Below are positions 35,899 through 46,978 of a stretch of DNA of 64,000 bases, in pieces. The stretch comes from Corallium rubrum. Its lineage: Eukaryota > Cnidaria > Anthozoa > Scleralcyonacea > Coralliidae. Below the pieces are notes generated by a model, which was given only the letters and a program-made list of their open reading frames with translations, made no database searches and was not told the origin of the DNA. Each line of letters starts with the position of its first letter. The stretch's first letter is position 1. The DNA is taken from contig CAXIUP010000114.1 of NCBI GenBank assembly GCA_964035015.1, positions 37,501-101,500 of the forward strand, given 5' to 3'. The position numbers and the translations under genes are program-made.

Positions 35899-38107
35899 AT
35901 GTTTTGCTCAAGTTGTGGTACGTGTATGCAAATAAGCTTCAAGTTTTGCCCATCTTGCGGAAAAGGAAAGGTCGAAGATAAAGGCGAGCATAGCAGGAAT
36001 GCAGCATCATCCTCGAATGAGAGTAAAGAGTCGAATGAGAGTAAAGAGTCAAAAAACAGCCGGCCAAATACGTCATTTAAAGAATTTATGAGGAAGAAAA
36101 ATGAAGAGAGGGCCTCGAATTTTAGACCGTCGAAGAAGGCGCGTGTTGCGGACATCGCGAATAAGCAAGAGGTTTCCATAAACATTGGGATTATGGAATT
36201 GAACGAGGAAGCGGTGGGGATCCCCTTAAGAGGTAAAAGCTTGCCACTGAAGATCGTGAAAGAGGTCGACTACGATACCCTATTGGCATCGGCGCTGAAA
36301 AAACGCGGCGACTACGACAAAACGTTCGACTGTGAACGCGCATACAAGCTGGTATATCCAGATGGGCAATCCGCTCAAACCATCCCAGGTTCCTTCGAAC
36401 TTTTTACTCTGGTCAAGTATAAGCAAGGGCTTGGAAAAAGCTACGGCAGGCTAACACTGTACTTGTGCCCAATTTTTCTAACAGTGTAAAGGTGGATGAA
36501 GAGCTACGCAGTGATACTGACAGTGATGGAAGTGTTGGTTTACCCCCTGGGATTAAAGCCGCGAGACCAACAGAAACAATCTTGACCTTCTTGAGACCTA
36601 CAGAAACAATCGTGAGACCAACAGAAACAATCCTGATTAACGACGAAACTGATAACAATAACCCATCACCAACAGGGTATCCAGAACATAACGATGAAGG
36701 CTCATTCTATTCAACTGATTTCCTGTAAGTGCATTTACCGTAATTTCTCTATTAATGGGGCTTATATTTTTCAAACTTGTTTTGAGGGGGGTCTTAATTA
36801 TTTTCTGCTTCCAAAAAGGGGGCTTATTAGAGTGGGGGCTTAAAAGAGTGGGGGACTTAAGAAGGGGGGCTTCTAAAAACCAAGAAATTACGGTATGTAT
36901 GACTCATTTAGCCATGAAGATGGGGGAGGCCTATTTAATTTTTCAAAGTTTCTAAAAACAAACTTTCAGTTGATGGAGTTTATATTTAATTATTTAAACA
37001 CAAAATGCTGAATGTACGGTTATAAGGGGGGCTTAATAGAGGGGGCTTATGATAAGGAGGGCTAAATTGAGGGAGGAGCTTGATAGAGGAAATAAAGGGT
37101 ATACAGTAGAACTTGAGTTTTACGACCACCCCTGTTGCCAGGTAAAAGTGGTCGTAAATGACAGGAGGTCGTACATGGCAAGTAGTGATGTGACGTCATA
37201 GCAGCCATTTTGGCAGCGACGCAGCGCTTCTTTATATAAACATTGTTTCAAGGTTAGGAAAATGGCGATTTATAAAGATTTACAAGGGAAATGGAAAAGC
37301 AAGAACATTTCAAAGAAGTGCAGTCTTGATTTATTAATGTTAATATGGTTATTAAGAGAAAAAGAATTTGACATTTGTGCGTTTAATACACTGAAATATC
37401 ATGGCCTTTATAGAGCGATGTTCTCCATATCAAAATCGTGTCGTACTATCGTTCACTTCAGTTTTTGCGCTGTGTTTTTATTACATTTGATTCAATTTTT
37501 ACGCTGGTTTGGTCTTGTTAAAAGCTCTTGCCTTTATTTACGATCTTCCAGTAGTATTTTTTAGATGTGAACACTGAGTTTTGTCACTTTCCTTTCCAAG
37601 TTAAAAAGCCGTTGTAAAATCGTTGTAAAATAACGTCAACGATCGTCAAGATCAACTTGTCTAAAATTAACAAGTCTTACTCATGGTTTCGAATTGTTCA
37701 GTCATTGTATTAACTCTCAAACATCAACTAAAAAGTATTTAACTCTGACAACAAAAATTCACACAGATTTTCATCAAATAATGCTCAAAAGAGAAGCAAA
37801 CAAGTCTAAAATGCGGTATGAAACCGGAAGTGTTGCACAATTGCCGTATTGTTTTCGCATGTGGTCGCATTCGCGTTTGTTTACTACGAAAAAACGGGCG
37901 TTTCTTTAACGTATTTCGGCAGTTTTATGTTCAGATGGTCGCTCACAGCAGGTAAATATCTTGTTTGGGACTAAAAAGTGGTCGCTGGTCGCGTTAGGCA
38001 GGTGGTCGCACATCGGAGGTACATTTCTATTACAAATCGTCCGTGCCAGAAAAAGTGGTCGTAAACAGCAGGTGGTCGTTAAAAGGGGTGTCGTAAAACT
38101 CAAGTTC

Positions 38108-38151
<44 letters not shown>

Positions 38152-41100
38152 TATATTCAGTACTTCAGTTCCATTCAGGTTAATTATATTAATATTTAGA
38201 CGAGGTAAAATAATAAGAGGGGGTATTGTGGATCAATGGATTAACATGAGACATGTACAGATAACATGGGTTAACCCATTAACACCCGACACTATCTCAG
38301 GAGAGTGCAAAGTCTCTAACATGAAAAGGGCACCTGTGCCCTCTGTGCCCCAAGAGGTGCCCTTTTTCCCAGCTTTGGCCAGCTGTTTTTACATTCCTGG
38401 TAATTGGTAAAGGGCTGTCCTCCCCTAGTTCTAGCATCCATTATTTGTGTTTAATTATTTTTAATATGAACACTTGAATAATGAAACTGATAAAACTAGG
38501 CAGTTGTTGTCTGTTAACATTTTGTATGCATCTGCATTTAGTAAAGAAGCAAAATAGTTCGATATCAATAACATACTTGTTCAAATGAAATACGAAACAT
38601 TTACTCTCCATTTATAATAAATAATGTAAGTTTATAAAACACATGCAATTGATTTATTTTCATTTTTCCATGTAGACCAATTGGCATAAGTGAAAATGAA
38701 GCGATTGAAGAGGCTATCCGGCAAAGTATCGAGCAGCATTCAGCAGATACGGAAGAAGTCCAAGAAGAAAAGACAGAATTGACCGAGGCCGAATTGGTGA
38801 CAAGAGTGAAAGAACATTCTGATAGAGTTGTTTCTGGAAACACAAAGGCAATTGTTGTGAGCAGGTTAAATCTTTGGAAAACAGCGCTTCCCTATTTCAA
38901 AAGAAATGGATTTTTGAAAAATCCTGGTCTTATATGTGTCACCTTCGCTACATTTACCGAAGAAGAGGATGCTGTGGATTTAGGGGGTCCAAGAAGAGAA
39001 TTCTTTCATCTTTTGCTTGTGGCTATCTGTAAAGATAGTGGGATATTGACAAGTACAGTATAAAAATTATATTCTTTATGTTGCTATTTTTATTATTGGA
39101 AATGGCTGAACATTAATAGCACATCTTAATCCTACCCTATTTATTATACCATGCATATAAGTGTCCCCCAGATGTAGGTACATGTGCTTATATCTGGATA
39201 CATTTCCCATTAATGCACAAGCTGCAAGTTATCCTTTTAGCAAGTAAAATTGTCTGGCTTTGACAGAGCTTACAATAAAGGGGGAGCATTGCTGCTTAAT
39301 GGGTTATCATATTTCCTAATTTAAGGCCTTCGAGGGGGGACTTAATTTTACAAATTTCTAAGACCAAATTTTCTGTTATTGAAGTTATTTAGACAGTAAA
39401 TACATGGGGGAGGGATAATGAGGGAGGGGGCATATGTCCATTTTTCACTAGTTGAGGGGGCTTATTAGTTAGGAGGGGGCTTAAATGAGGGAGGGGCTTA
39501 ATATAGGAAAAAAGGTAATATATAAACTCCATCTCAATTCTCTCCTTTTTTGCCCATCTTAAATTAAGGCTCTGGAATACAATTTATAACTCATTCTGTT
39601 ATTTTATTTATCTATTCCAGGCACCTCAGTGGGCTTCATAGCCCGATGCAACATTAAGTGTTTGCAGAACCATGACTACTTGACAGTTGGGCAAATGCTT
39701 GCTACTATGATTGTTCAAGGAGGTGAACAGCCTTCTTTGTTCACCAAGTCTATATGCAATTACATCAGTATGGGCTTAGATGCAAGCAATCCTGGTATTG
39801 AGGAGGTGCCAGACTACACCATAAGAGACAATTTAAAAAGGGTAAAATATAAATTGGTAGATTAATTCATAAATTCAAGCATATATCGATTGCAGCAAAA
39901 TTATACTGTCATGACAGGTGTGGCCAACCATGGTATATTTCCCATACTTGTATGTCAACAGTCGTATTTTCAATGGGTAGCGTCAATTGCATTTCTTGAA
40001 TGTATAAATATTGTTATCTTAACTGAGGTGCCATTTTATTGGCTTACTATATGGGGCCTTTCTGCCTTGAAAATAAATAACATATATGAATATATGATAG
40101 GAATTAAAATCCTGGTCTTTTTCTTAATTTTAGCTATCCGATGCAAAAACAAAAGAAGAATTAGAAGCAGTTTTCAATGAATGTGAATGGAGATTCGAGA
40201 TTGATGGTCTGCCAACAACCATAACCCTTGAGGATAAGGAGAGTTTTGTAATGCAAGTGGCAAAGTACTTTGCAATTATTAAATGCAAGCCAATGCTGGA
40301 CCAGTTAATAGAGGGTCTAAAGTACTATGAGGTACAGTATAAAATTTCTGTTTGCCAAAAGACATCTATCCCTTGTGGACAGGGCTCTCTGGGAAGAAAC
40401 AAGAGGAGCCTGACAAAAAGAGCTCGCCAAAGTGGTAAGGGGCTCTTTTTAGAGCCTCTGGGAATTATACAGAAACTGGGTAGTGGATGGGTCTACTAAC
40501 ATAATTAATGACATTGAGATTATTTGAGAATGAGTTAGCACTGCAGCCCTTGCACAGTGGATAGTTTATACTTTATAGAAGAATATAGTAACAATTTTAT
40601 TACAGTAAATAAAATTATGTTAAACATTTTAATTTCTAAACAAAAATAACATGAAAATGATGAAAAGCAAATTATCAATATTACAAAACAGGAAAAAGTT
40701 AGAGATGTTCATAGACATACTGTACAGTTCAGTGTCAGTGACAATGTGAATTGTGACATAGTGACTACATTGAGCCATTGACAGATTATCCTTATTTACA
40801 ATTTTACATGTTTCTCACTCAGTAACTCTGTAAGACAGTAAGACTGTAACTGCAGTATATACTATAACTTATAACTGCTGTATATATTAGTACGTAACAG
40901 TGTCACTCAGACTACTCAGTGCAGAGTGCTAATTCACATCGATGCAAATGCAATCAGATATTCAGATTATCAGATACAGAATCTTCATCAAATTCATCAC
41001 TACTGTTGCTGCAGGCGCTGCTGGTATCCCTGCCTATTTCATGGGCTTTTCCCTTAAAATGACGATCCACATTGTGTTTCGTCACTTTGTTTGTGCCGTC

Positions 41101-44008
41101 GATAAATATTTTCATCGCCTTTTTTGCGTTTCCTCGACATGTGGGGTGCTGTAAGATTGAAGTTGGATTTCGACTGCAAACTTTGCACCATATCGACACT
41201 ACTGAAGTTGCACCTTCGACTTCTTCGGTTTTGACACCCAAGTTGTCTTCTTTCCCCCACGACTTGAAGTTTAACTTTGACCCCTTTTGAATTTAATGCC
41301 ACCATATATTAACATTCATCATTGACAGATTGACTATTCATATATTATTCAATCGACGCCATTTTTAGATTTTGAGAGCATGGTAACATCCTAGTTCCAG
41401 TACTAATACTCGGCCACAAACTGTCATGCCAGCAATTCTCCTTCTCAAGCACTGATACGCACGTTTTGGGAACGAGATTGCCAGCGATTAAAGAAAACTT
41501 AAAGCTTGCAAAATTGATTGATAAAATCCAAACTTTATAGTGTTTTGTTGTTCACTTCAAGTTCCCACAGTATATTCAATACTACTTGGTAGGTTTTTTT
41601 TGTAAGATATTCTATTTAAGGCGCTTGATTTTTCGAGCTCGCCAACCGTTTTGAGGCGCGTTTTCCAGGCGCGCGGGCGCTAGCGCGCCTTTCCTTGAGA
41701 GCCCTGCTTGTGGATTATAATGACCGGCATTTCACCAAACAACAACTCAGAATGGGTCATTCCAGAAAACATCCACACCTCCCCCACAGGAGGAAATGTG
41801 AAGTTGACCCCCTCCCCCCTTTGGACATCTTAGTACATTTTACTATTATCACAAGTAGATTTACCCTCCTCCCCTCCCCAGATGGCACAAATTTCCTCTG
41901 TGGGGGGAGGTATGGATCTTTTCTGGAATGACCCAATGGCCGTTTATGCACTTTACAAAGTGTTAAGGATCATGATTGTACTTTTTACTTACATTTGTAA
42001 GTTTCTTTATAGGAGTTTATACAAATAGAAGGCATATCATGTCATTGTCTATGCTTTCATATTTCAGGGTTCGAAATAGCAGCCGGCTGCCGGCTCTCGC
42101 CGGCAGTTTTAGGAGCTTGCTGGCAATTTCTAATTTCATTTTTCCAAGATCAGAATTATTGTAATTTGTTTTGATTTCTCTGTATACTGTATGATCGAAA
42201 AGAAACCAGTATTTGGTTTAGAATACATTATTTGGGCCTATGTCCAGAACGTAACTTTGCTGCTTGGGAAACAGCCGGCAAAAATTTTGACCTACAAAAA
42301 CAGCCGACAAAATTAGGCATATTTTCTGAACGTTATTTCGAACCCTGTATTTTGTATTTATTATTATCAACATTAATGTTTCATAATTTATCTTGCGAGA
42401 ACATGTACAAAACAATTGAAAAATGGGAATGGGTCATTCCAGAAAAGATCCATACCTCCCCCACAGAGGAAATCTGTGCCATCTGGGGAGGGGAGGGGGG
42501 TAAATCTACTTCTGATAATAGTAAAATGTACTAGGACGTCCGAAGGGGGGATGGGGTCAACTTCACATTTCCTCTGTGGGGGAGGTGGGGAGGTGTGGAT
42601 GTTTTCTGGAATGACCCAATTCAAAAGGGAACTCAAAATGGGAATTAAAACTTGCTGTGTATGTTTAACTTTCAGGTATTTGACTTGATGTCTGGAAACC
42701 AGGACATGACATATTTCTTATTGCTGAAGAAATCTACTCCTCTCACAGCCAAACAAGTTGTTAGAATTTTGCGTCCAGCATTTTCTCCTCCTGGTAATAA
42801 CAGACGTGTACAAGAGGAAGTTGTCATGACAAAATTTGTCGAGTTTCTTGGTTTGTGTGAAGGTAGGCCTTAAAATGTACACTGTTTGGTATACTTTGAT
42901 ACTGTACTGACCTTATAACCAGTAAATTATTGCTTCATACCATGGGTTTAGCCAGAAGCCCATCCACCTGTCTTTTGGATGGGCATTTTTTAAAGTGGAT
43001 GGGTAAAAATTGATACCAAAACTCCAGTATTTAGTCTTTAGTTCTTTAATACAACTGTACAAGCTTTAGTTTTGCTATGACATTCAACAGTCACTGCACA
43101 TACCTTGACCACAAGATACAAGTTCCTATGTTTTTGTGAAATATTTAGTATTTTAGGACTGAATTTGGTGATATTTCAATCTGCAGAGGGTAGATGTAAA
43201 CCATAACCCTATCAACATGACATCACATGTTAGCATAATTGCATTCTACAACCACTGAGACAAATGCACACATTTTCAGTAAAAAACAGTGTGGGTGACT
43301 AATTGTTAAATATAGACAAAGAAAATGATTTTGCTGTTGTTTGCTCTCCAATTTAGAGTACTTTTGTTTTCCAGAATGCTCAGAATCGCGTTTTCAGAAG
43401 ACCTGGTTACAAATTTTTTCGAGGTGGGTGGCATGCCCCCAGACCTCCCTAGTAGTGCGGGCACTTTTGGACGGGTAGATTACTAATCCTGGCTAAGGCT
43501 TTGCTTCATACTACTTACTGAATATTAGTTAAAAATCAGTAAAAAGGCCAGCATATGATTTTTAAGCCACATGTTCAATGACAATGTACAAAAACTTCAA
43601 AGCATGCCCCGTTCTACAAATATAAGGAACAGGTGGGGTAAGTAATTCATGTACCAAAACCCAAAGTTTATATATGGCATTTTAATTTCCTCTTATTTAG
43701 AAAATGCTCTTCTACAACGCTTGGAGGAAGATGGCCAAGAGCTTACACCGGAGCAAAAGAAATTTATACCAATGATTACTCCAACACACATTCTCATGTT
43801 TTCAACTGGAGCATGTGGAATCCCAGCTATTGGTTTCCATCCGACTCCATCTTGTTGTTTTGTGCATGACGAGAGCAAAGCTATTCCATGTGCGCAAACA
43901 TGCTCAAACATGCTCTATCTGTATGTTAACAAAAAAACAGTGGAAGGAGGTTGCTTAGATTATTTTGTCACTGCTCTTATGAATGGGGGCATTTTTAGCA
44001 AACTTTGA
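35899..44008 (+). CDS. HECT-type E3 ubiquitin ligase with N-terminal zinc ribbon and UIM
   Basis: Six exons: 35899-36724, 38676-39052, 39621-39841, 40134-40331, 42676-42862 and 43701-44008; all borders are GT-AG and phases agree, giving about 705 aa. The N-terminus MFCSSCG...FCPSCG is a zinc ribbon. An acidic/Ser-rich stretch and an unassigned globular segment follow. Exon 2 opens with AIEEAIRQSIEQ, a ubiquitin-interacting motif, and then the HECT domain runs to the end, with VDLGGPRREFFHLL, LTVGQMLATMIVQGG and CAQTCSNMLYL, where the second Cys (43901-43903) is the predicted thioester residue. One base appears missing in the CCC run at 36468-36470, shifting frame within exon 1; this could be a real lesion or a sequencing error. 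HECT ligases attach ubiquitin to substrates. Its place in a transposon suggests an element function, not proven. An in-frame ATG at 35872 is less likely as start. Confidence 0.85.
36750..37100 (+). repeat. G-rich dispersed repeat in intron 1
   Basis: Recurring GGGGGCTTA and AGGGGGGCTT blocks around ATTTTTCAAA. A relative lies at 39310-39510 in intron 2. It carries no coding pattern. Confidence 0.5.
37104..38112. mobile_element. 1-kb non-autonomous DNA transposon in intron 1
   Basis: Left end CAGTAGAACTTGAGTTTTAC, answered at 38085-38112 by GTAAAACTCAAGTTCTACTA. Subterminal GTGGTCG boxes recur near both ends. The CAGT start and TA-rich flank suggest Tigger/Tc1-mariner. A 100-codon open frame inside (37262-37564) resembles nothing I recognise. 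Confidence 0.7.
38110..38150. repeat. TA microsatellite
   Basis: TA tract directly at the right end of the intron 1 transposon. Confidence 0.9.
40954..41285 (-). pseudogene. Zinc-finger exon in antisense orientation inside intron 4
   Basis: The minus strand is open from about 41285 to a stop at 40954. It reads SWGKEDNLGVKTEEVEG, then IWCKVCSRNPTSI, GTNKVTKHNVDRHFKGKAHE and an acidic Ser-rich tail. The WCKVC...GT.KVTKH..DRH.KG.AH pattern is a C2H2-like finger found at the start of several hAT-derived zinc-finger proteins (ZNF862/KIAA1586-like); that link is from memory. No start codon lies in frame upstream, and nothing like a transposase follows, so it is a captured or leftover exon. It lies in the 2.3-kb intron between 40331 and 42676. 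Confidence 0.5.
41753..41935. mobile_element. Palindromic MITE, copy 1, intron 4
   Basis: TGGGTCATTCCAGAAAA at the left, TTTTCTGGAATGACCCA at the right; the inside is also nearly self-complementary (CCTCCCCCACAG and CTGTGGGGGGAGG). Copy 2 is 0.5 kb downstream. Confidence 0.85.
42430..42618. mobile_element. Palindromic MITE, copy 2, intron 4
   Basis: Same ends as 41753-41935, with the interior in the opposite orientation. It lies just before the branch region of exon 5 (42676). Confidence 0.85.
42863..43700. other. Intron 5 of the HECT ligase
   Basis: Contains a poorly conserved inverted pair (TTTAGCCAGAAGCCCATCC near 42950 and GGACGGGTAGATTACTAATC near 43475) that may be a degraded MITE. 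I see nothing else in it. Confidence 0.4.
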
Positions 44009-44124
44009 AGAAACAAATATTACACATTCGTAGAAGTTTTTATAGCTATATATTAAGGACCAAAATAGAGTGGGTATTTTTATAATACAAGTAATAGTTA
44101 CAATTCACCAGAACTACCCTGCCT

Positions 44125-44382
44125 GGGGCCAGTTGTTCAAAGATGGGTTAGTGTTAACCCTGTGTTAAAGTATAACCAACTGTTTTCGTTTGTGTATTTC
44201 TACCTTTCTGGATGTCTGTTTATTTCAAAACTTTAAAAAGGAATTTCAGTATATGCAGAGATTTGTGTAAATATACATGTATTTCAAAGTTAACATCCCC
44301 ACATGGTCTTGGTAATAAAGTTAGCTTTAACGTTTTGTGTTAACCTAGATTTAGCTAACCCGCTTTTGAACAACTGGCCCCT
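44125..44382. mobile_element. MITE between the two transposon genes
   Basis: GGGGCCAGTTGTTCAAA at the left end and TTTTGAACAACTGGCCCC at the right, with GGGTTAG/CTAACCC continuing the inverted match. It lies just after the HECT ligase stop. Confidence 0.85.
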
Positions 44383-44552
44383 GGTTATTAAAAGAAGGCT
44401 ATGAGTAAAAGTAACAAGAAAAGGGTAATGCTTTGAGGTCTGTTCAGATAAGTCCAGCTTGTGACTTAAGTAAAACAAATTATATCTGTTTAAAGGACTG
44501 TTCTCATCCCACTTATGGGGGAAAATACATTAAAACAAGCAAACATAGTAAC

Positions 44553-44959
44553 TAGGGCTGCTCCCATCAGTTCATTTTCATAATCGATTAATCGTTGTCA
44601 ACAATCGATTAATCAATATTAATCGTATTGAATAGATTAGATTGAATAGATGTCCACTGTTACTAAATTCTTCAAATTTAAAAGTATCTTCAGTTTCAAA
44701 GTACCAGTTAACTTCGCACGCAGTGAGTAAATTTCACCTACAATATTTTGACCTCTGTTCTTATGTAAACAATAATTTGCCTATCTTGAATTGGACGGCT
44801 AATAGAGCACGAGTACTAGTGCTGCTTTTGTCGCTAGTTTTTTAATTTCAGAAAGAAACTCATTCCCAGCATCATGATGTGCACAATCCGATTACTGTTA
44901 AGAATAATCGATTGTGGAAAAAAACGGGAAAAATAATCGATTAATTGGGAGCAGCTCTA
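44553..44959. mobile_element. hAT-like MITE with an imperfect 8-bp duplication
   Basis: TAGGGCTGCTCCCA at the left end is answered by TTGGGAGCAGCTCTA. Flanks are ATAGTAAC and GTAGTAAC (7 of 8 bases equal). The inside is rich in AATCGATTAAT. Confidence 0.75.
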
Positions 44960-45233
44960 GTAGTAACCTCAAAATATGACACTTTTTGGTTCAATTTTAA
45001 TGCAAAATTACTGAATAAAAGTAGGGTATCTAACTTGGGGAGTGTTCCAGTTAGCCGGTCTATGTGTATACATGTAGGCCCATATGCAACCAGAAGTTCA
45101 GAAATATCAACAACATTAAGTTTTGATTGTATAATTTCTGTTAATGTTATTTGTTTTGTAAAAATTATAGCATTTATAAATTATTAAATTGCATTATTTT
45201 ATGCTGATAAAATATCTTACTCATGCAGTTTTT

Positions 45234-46483
45234 TTACCTGGAAACTGCTATAGTAAGCAATTGGTCATACAATTCAGTTGCATCTCTCCAGTTTGTTGGC
45301 AATGTGGCTCTTAATTCATTCTCATAAATATATTTGAAATATTCTTGATAATCATTGTCATCATCTTCCTGAGCATCTTCACAATGTTGGGACATGTCTT
45401 CCATTTGCACTTCTGTTACTGGTTTGATGTAATTCATCGCTCCAACACTCTCAGGTAAATGGTAAAGTACATCTGGTTTGCCAGCAATGGTGTCATGCCT
45501 GGACCGACGAATGTAATGGCTATTCCAGTGCTCCTTGATGTCATCAAGTTCTTTTTCAAAAGATTTGAAAAACAAAACCACAAACATTCCATGTGCAACG
45601 GATTTGCGGTATTCAAAACATCTCTGTCGATCATGTCTTTAAAGAAATTCATCCACCAATTTGTGCGACTTTTTCTCAAATAGGACCACCATGACTCGAT
45701 CCTCTGATTAGCTGGTGAAGCCCCATACTTATGTGCCTTGACACCAGCATGATCATCATCTCCATCACAACGGAAATAGCACTGCATTCCCGCCACAATT
45801 ACATTTTCAGTTCCATTGTCTGACCTGAGCATGGTTGGACAACCTCCTTCTTCAACGATGGTATTCAGAAAAAACTTGGCAATAACAGCTGGGTTATTGT
45901 TTGTCCTGGCTACTTCCAGCCATATAATTCGACGGCTGAAACCGTCTATACAACCGTGAACTGGAAAGCCGTAAGGCTTAAGTTTATCGTAACCGTCCAT
46001 GTGCCAAACATGGTTTGGGCCAGGATTTCTGTACTGCCTTCGACGCAAACACTTCGCTCTTCTTACTTCACAGCCTTCAGGGTCGAGTTCTTTGAGGGTA
46101 TTTTGAACCACGTTCCTTGGGACTTGCATACCCTCAAGACGAAGTGTATGCCATACGGAACGATAACCTCCAGAACAACCAGGTCCATCTATTTCTTCTT
46201 GAATTCGATTACGAACATTATTTATGTCATACGCGACGTTTTTTCTTTTTAAGCCCATATCAGAGAGGCGCTTTTTCAGTGTTCGAAGGGAAAACGTAAT
46301 GTTGTGTTTTGTTTGTAAAAACAATCTTATCTCTTCATACGTAAATCCGTTATTAAAATAATGACGGATTAAATCTTCTTCTGCTTCTTCCTCAAAAGGT
46401 AAGTCAGTAGCACTACCACAAAATACACAAAATCTACACAAACGTTCAAGTTGTCCTCCGCAGTTCGTACAAAACATCGCCAT
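45234..46483 (-). CDS. DDE integrase (transposase) with N-terminal zinc ribbon
   Basis: A single-exon gene of about 416 aa from the ATG at 46483 (a second ATG is at 46477). Order: zinc ribbon MFCTNCG...FCVFCG; a helix-turn-helix-like part (FTYEEIRLFLQTKHNITFSL...LKKRLSDMGLKRK); and an rve catalytic core with GPNHVWHMDGYDKLKPYGF and CIDGFSRRIIW (first Asp), MLRSDNGTEN (second Asp) and SPANQRIESWW (Glu), a DD40E spacing. An acidic C-terminal part follows. One base appears missing in the five-T run at 45552-45556 (plus strand), so the last third is in another frame. Upstream codons to 46585 come from the terminal repeat and are probably untranslated. It should cut and join the ends of the 35335-46972 element. 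It converges on the HECT ligase, the two stops being 1.2 kb apart. Confidence 0.85.
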
Positions 46484-46516
46484 TTGCAACCATGGCTTCC
46501 TCACAAGCGTATTTTC

Positions 46517-46972
46517 TTTCGACATATATTTCTGTATTCCGACATTTATTTCTGCGTTCCGACATTTATTTCTGTGTTTCGACATTTATTTCTGCGTTTC
46601 GACATTTATTTCTGCGTTTCGACATTTATTTCTGCGTTTCGAAAATATTTATGTTTTGAATATATTTGTGCGTTTCTAAATATCTTTGTGCGTTTCTAAA
46701 TATATTTGTACGTTTCTAAATATATTTGTGCGTTTCTAAATATATTTGTGCGTTTCTAAATATATTTGTGTGTTTCTAAATATATTTGTGCGTTTCTAAA
46801 TATATTTGTGCGTTTCTAAATATATTTGTGCGTTTCTAAATATATTTGTGCGTTTTTAAATACATTTGTGCGTTTCTAAATATATTTGTGCGTTTTTAAA
46901 TATATTTGTGCGTTCCTAAATATATTTGTGCGTTTTAAACATATTTGTGCGCTGCACTTGTGGGCCACCGTA
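46517..46972 (-). repeat. Right terminal inverted repeat with 20-bp tandem units
   Basis: Reverse complement of 35335-35770 with the same order of two arrays and slightly different unit numbers. The integrase ATG is 35 bp inward, so this arm is probably its promoter and 5' leader. Confidence 0.93.
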
Positions 46973-46978
46973 CATTCT

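Larger units (their letters stand above)
35335..46972. mobile_element. 11.6-kb DNA transposon carrying a DDE integrase and a HECT E3 ligase
   Basis: The element starts TACGGTGGCCCACAAGTGCA and ends with the reverse complement of the same 20 bases. The target duplication is perfect: CATTCT at 35329-35334 and at 46973-46978. Removing the element restores the satellite text ATCTCACCATTCTGAGTCG, seen uninterrupted near 47140. Inverted repeats are about 0.44 kb and built of two kinds of 20-bp tandem unit. Two genes point inward and converge: HECT ligase (+, 35899-44008) and integrase (-, 46483-45234). TAC/GTA ends, a 6-bp duplication and an rve-type transposase match what I recall for the IS3EU superfamily; that placement is inference. 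Confidence 0.9.

Noticed and set aside
37262..37564. 100-codon open frame in intron 1 of the mobile ligase
   Set aside because: It lies inside a non-autonomous transposon, has no recognisable pattern and no splice context.
24303..44008. One long gene joining the CUE-HECT exons to the later HECT exons
   Set aside because: The HECT N-terminal part occurs twice, the phase at 26774 does not fit 38676 or 39621, and the second gene has its own start and lies wholly inside a transposon with exact borders.
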